Source: SLQH01 sp964612995
GTDB lineage: Bacteria; Planctomycetota; UBA11346
DNA length: 7,016 bases
Reading direction: 5' to 3'
Assembly (NCBI GenBank): GCA_964612995.1
Contig: CAZTGE010000185.1
Span: 1-7,016, forward strand
Positions within the stretch are counted from its first letter, which is position 1, and every line of letters begins with the position of its first letter. This document shows positions 5,146-7,016 of this stretch, one piece after another. A program made the position numbers and the translations under genes. Under the pieces are notes generated by a model. It did no database searches. It saw only the letters and a list, made by a program, of their open reading frames with translations, and was not told where the DNA came from.

Positions 5146-6576
5146 ATGGACGAACGCATCACAACCGGCATCGATGAATCCGTGCTCGTCGAGCAGATGG
5201 GCGATGCGCCGGTCGAGGAGCGGGCCCGGGAACTGGCCACGCGCCTGACCACCGTGTTCGAGGAGGACGGCCCCGGCGGACTGGGCATCGCCGCCTCGGC
5301 GCTGCGCATCGCCGACGTCGCACTGGCGCTCGAATCCTGCCCTGAGGAACTGCGCACCCGGCTGTTCATGGCGCTGCCCTCGAGCCTCGCGGCCGAGGTG
5401 CTCGAGGAGTTCCGGCCCGAGGTCCGCGACGACATCCTCGAAGGCAGTTCCGACGATCATCTGATCGAGATCCTCAACCACGCCGACGCCGACGACGCGA
5501 TCTACTTCCTGGACAACATGGATCAGGATCGCGCCGAACGGCTGCTCGCGTGCATCGACGACTCGATCCGGACCCAGGTCGAGGAGCAGTTCGAGCTGCC
5601 CGACGAGGCCGCCGGCCACATCATGACCCGCAACGTCGTCACGCTGCGCCGGTTCATGAACGTGGAGCAGGCGCTGGCGACCGTGCGCCAGAAGGTGCAC
5701 CAAGAGGAGGTCGGAGTCCTCTACGTGGTCGATGCCCGCGCGCGGCTGGTCGGAACCATCAACCTGCGTCAGCTGGTGTTCAACCCACCGCGCACCCCCT
5801 TGCCGCGGATCATGGACGCCGATCCGATCCGGGTGCAGCTGCAGACCGACCGCGAGGAGGTCGGTGGGTTGATGCAACGCTACCACCTCGATGCGATACC
5901 GGTGGTCGACAACGAGAACCGCCTCTGCGGGCAGATCACCTGGGACGACGCCTTCGACATCGTCGAGGCCGAGGCCGAGGAGGACATGCTGGCCATCGCC
6001 GGCACCGCCGAGGACCTCGACCGCGATGAGTCGATCTGGACCCGCGCCCGGCTGCGGATGCCCTGGCTGCTGATGACCGCCCTCGGCGGCTTCGTGATGG
6101 CCAAGATCATCCACGGCCGGACGCAGACCACCCTCGCCGACTTCCCCCTCCTGCTCTCGTTCCTGCCGCTGGTGCCGGCCCTCGGCGGCAACATCGGCAT
6201 CCAGGCCTCCACCGTCACCGTGCGTAGCATGGCCACCGGCGAACTCAACGCAGGCACCATCTTCTCGCGCGCAATTCGCGAGGTGACCACCGGGGTGCTC
6301 CTCGCGGTGGTGCTCGCGGTCGTCTGCACCTTCGGCGCGCTGGGTATGATCACGCTCTCGGGCGGTGAACCCGAAACCGCGCTGGTGATCGGTATTTCGC
6401 TGATGTTCTCGGTGGTCCTCGCCGCCTGCTTCGGCGTGCTCATCCCGTTGATGTGCATGAAGCTCAAGATCGATCCGGCCCTCGCCGCCGGTCCGTTCAT
6501 CACCATGCTCAACGACATCACCGGGGTGGGCATCTACCTCGCGATCGCGGGGCTGCTGCTCGGCTGGCTGAGCTGA
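5146..6576 (+). CDS. mgtE: MgtE-family magnesium transporter
   Basis: This is a complete 476-residue MgtE, close to the usual length of about 450. It forms a Mg2+-gated channel in the inner membrane that imports magnesium. Domains in order: an acidic, helical N domain (about 30-150); two CBS domains, the first from GHIMTRNVV (157-165) to about 215, the second from about 222 to 280; a connecting helix; and a membrane domain of about five segments (roughly 306-322, 333-358, 380-402, 412-436, 449-474). The family signature GGNIGIQ is at 347-353. DPALAAGPF (443-451) and NDITG (456-460) match the conserved last helix. Asp457 corresponds to the pore aspartate that binds Mg2+ in Thermus MgtE. The ATG at 5146 gives the full N domain but has no good ribosome binding site; Met18 is a less likely alternative. 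The short 5' region leaves no room for a magnesium riboswitch, so control may rest on gating of the protein itself. Confidence 0.95.
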   Translation: MDERITTGIDESVLVEQMGDAPVEERARELATRLTTVFEEDGPGGLGIAASALRIADVALALESCPEELRTRLFMALPSSLAAEVLEEFRPEVRDDILEGSSDDHLIEILNHADADDAIYFLDNMDQDRAERLLACIDDSIRTQVEEQFELPDEAAGHIMTRNVVTLRRFMNVEQALATVRQKVHQEEVGVLYVVDARARLVGTINLRQLVFNPPRTPLPRIMDADPIRVQLQTDREEVGGLMQRYHLDAIPVVDNENRLCGQITWDDAFDIVEAEAEEDMLAIAGTAEDLDRDESIWTRARLRMPWLLMTALGGFVMAKIIHGRTQTTLADFPLLLSFLPLVPALGGNIGIQASTVTVRSMATGELNAGTIFSRAIREVTTGVLLAVVLAVVCTFGALGMITLSGGEPETALVIGISLMFSVVLAACFGVLIPLMCMKLKIDPALAAGPFITMLNDITGVGIYLAIAGLLLGWLS

Positions 6577-6649
6577 GCACCGCTTCTGGCTGATCCGCAG
6601 CGATGCGGGCATCCACCGCTCGTTCTGGATACCTCAGCCGGCTTCCTTC

Positions 6650-6686
6650 AGAGCCCCCGCCGGCCCATCGGGCCGGCGGGGGCTCT
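6650..6686 (+). terminator. Strong terminator-type hairpin after mgtE
   Basis: A perfect 17-bp inverted repeat (AGAGCCCCCGCCGGCCC and its complement) surrounds an ATC loop, 73 nt after the mgtE stop. The stem is very GC-rich with A/T at its base. The following GATAAAG has no T-run, so it is a weak match to the classic form, but the position between mgtE and repeat DNA fits termination. Confidence 0.7.
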
Positions 6687-6692
6687 GATAAA

Positions 6693-6845
6693 GTAACTGC
6701 TCAGACCTTCCTGAAGTTCTTTCTACAATTACCACAGAGGACACAGAGAACACGGAGAGAAGAAGGAGAGAATTCCAATCTGCCCTCTGTGCTCTCTGTG
6801 TTCTCTGTGGTTTATGAGGGCACAGGAATAGGCCTGAGTAGTTAC
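6693..6845. mobile_element. 153-bp palindromic MITE-like element, complete copy
   Basis: The ends are near-perfect inverted repeats: GTAACTGCTCAGACC at 6693-6707 against GTAACTACTCAGGCC read inward from 6845 (13 of 15). Inside, 6731-6757 (ACCACAGAGGACACAGAGAA onward) and 6785-6811 are inverted copies with about 24 of 27 matching, separated by a purine-rich loop. The whole can fold into one long hairpin. No gene is encoded; a minus-strand frame across it (PQRTQRAQRA type) is a translation artefact. Repeats with this ACCACAGAG/CTCTGTGG core are, to my recollection, widespread in unrelated bacteria. A second, truncated copy opens the window. Confidence 0.85.
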
Positions 6846-6861
6846 CTGATAAAAACCACGT

Positions 6862-6896
6862 GTAACCACTCAGGCCCAACGGGCATGAGTGGTTAC
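6862..6896. repeat. 35-bp REP-like palindrome with the same end sequence as the 153-bp element
   Basis: GTAACCACTCA (6862-6872) and TGAGTGGTTAC (6886-6896) pair perfectly over 11 bp. After a single G-A mismatch the stem continues with GCCC/GGGC around an AAC loop. The arm matches the end of the 153-bp element (GTAACTACTCAGGCC) except at one or two positions, so it looks like two element ends joined without the core. A run of six T (6903-6908) follows six bases later, so it may also act as a terminator. Confidence 0.85.
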
Positions 6897-6909
6897 CTCA
6901 CCTTTTTTC

Positions 6910-7016
6910 GGGGCCCCATCGTACGCGATGGGGTCTGGCGCCGAGTGGTGGGCGAAGCGGCTATCGCCGCAGGCGATAGCTGGCCCCAGTGGGGCCAGCG
7001 GCCCGTGGAGCGCAAG
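6910..7016. repeat. Cluster of three perfect hairpins, continuing past the window edge
   Basis: Three perfect hairpins follow one another: CCCCATCG/CGATGGGG with a 4-nt loop (6914-6933), GCTATCGCC/GGCGATAGC with a 3-nt loop (6960-6980), and TGGCCCC/GGGGCCA with a 3-nt loop (6981-6997). The last two are directly adjacent. No reading frame is convincing. The stretch resembles a composite repeat or structured RNA whose remainder lies outside the window. Confidence 0.75.

Noticed and set aside
5092..6612. A 506-codon open frame antisense to mgtE, rich in His/Glu/Asp/Gly
   Set aside because: It exactly shadows a clear MgtE protein on the other strand. High GC suppresses stop codons in the antisense frame, and its product has no recognisable domain.
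6634..6879. An 81-codon minus-strand frame with PQRTQRAQRA
   Set aside because: It is a translation of the terminator hairpin and the ACCACAGAG palindromic repeat, a common source of spurious protein predictions.

Overview
The window is GC-rich bacterial DNA with strong G/C preference in its coding frames. It holds three complete genes and an unusual amount of palindromic repeat DNA. Gene content, promoter style (a clear sigma70-type promoter at 4329-4357) and repeat types suggest a high-GC proteobacterium, perhaps a gammaproteobacterium of the purple-sulfur or halophilic kind. This placement is inference; there is no rRNA or other phylogenetic marker here.

Layout. 1-52 is the end of a palindromic repeat whose full 153-bp copy lies at 6693-6845 in the same orientation, so two direct copies bracket nearly the whole window. 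53-298 is a non-coding, hairpin-rich stretch. 299-4180 (minus) encodes a 1293-residue acidic Ala/Pro/Asp/Glu-rich protein of unknown function. It has a helical, coiled-coil N-terminus, a long low-complexity middle with tandem repeats, and a C-terminal helical module that occurs a second time inside the chain. It has its own promoter and a leader of about 140 nt. 4463-5095 (minus) encodes a stand-alone, divergent CoaB-like (phosphopantothenate-cysteine ligase-like) protein. 5146-6576 (plus) encodes an MgtE-type magnesium transporter, divergent from the CoaB-like gene across only 50 bp. A perfect 17-bp-stem hairpin at 6650-6686 closes mgtE. 6693-7016 is repeat DNA: the 153-bp element, a 35-bp palindrome built from the same end sequence, and three more perfect hairpins in a row.

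The strongest signal is inside the large gene. A structured element of about 200 bp (2130-2329) has imperfect terminal inverted repeats and at least five internal hairpins, and is flanked by 16-bp direct repeats (15/16). It sits in frame and adds exactly 72 codons. These codons hold 13 Lys/Arg, while the next roughly 270 residues hold one, so the segment is compositionally foreign. It resembles in principle the palindromic elements known to insert in frame in Rickettsia genes.

The genes do not form an obvious pathway. The large gene appears separately transcribed. The CoaB-like gene and mgtE share a divergent promoter region. No functional link between the three can be shown from sequence alone.
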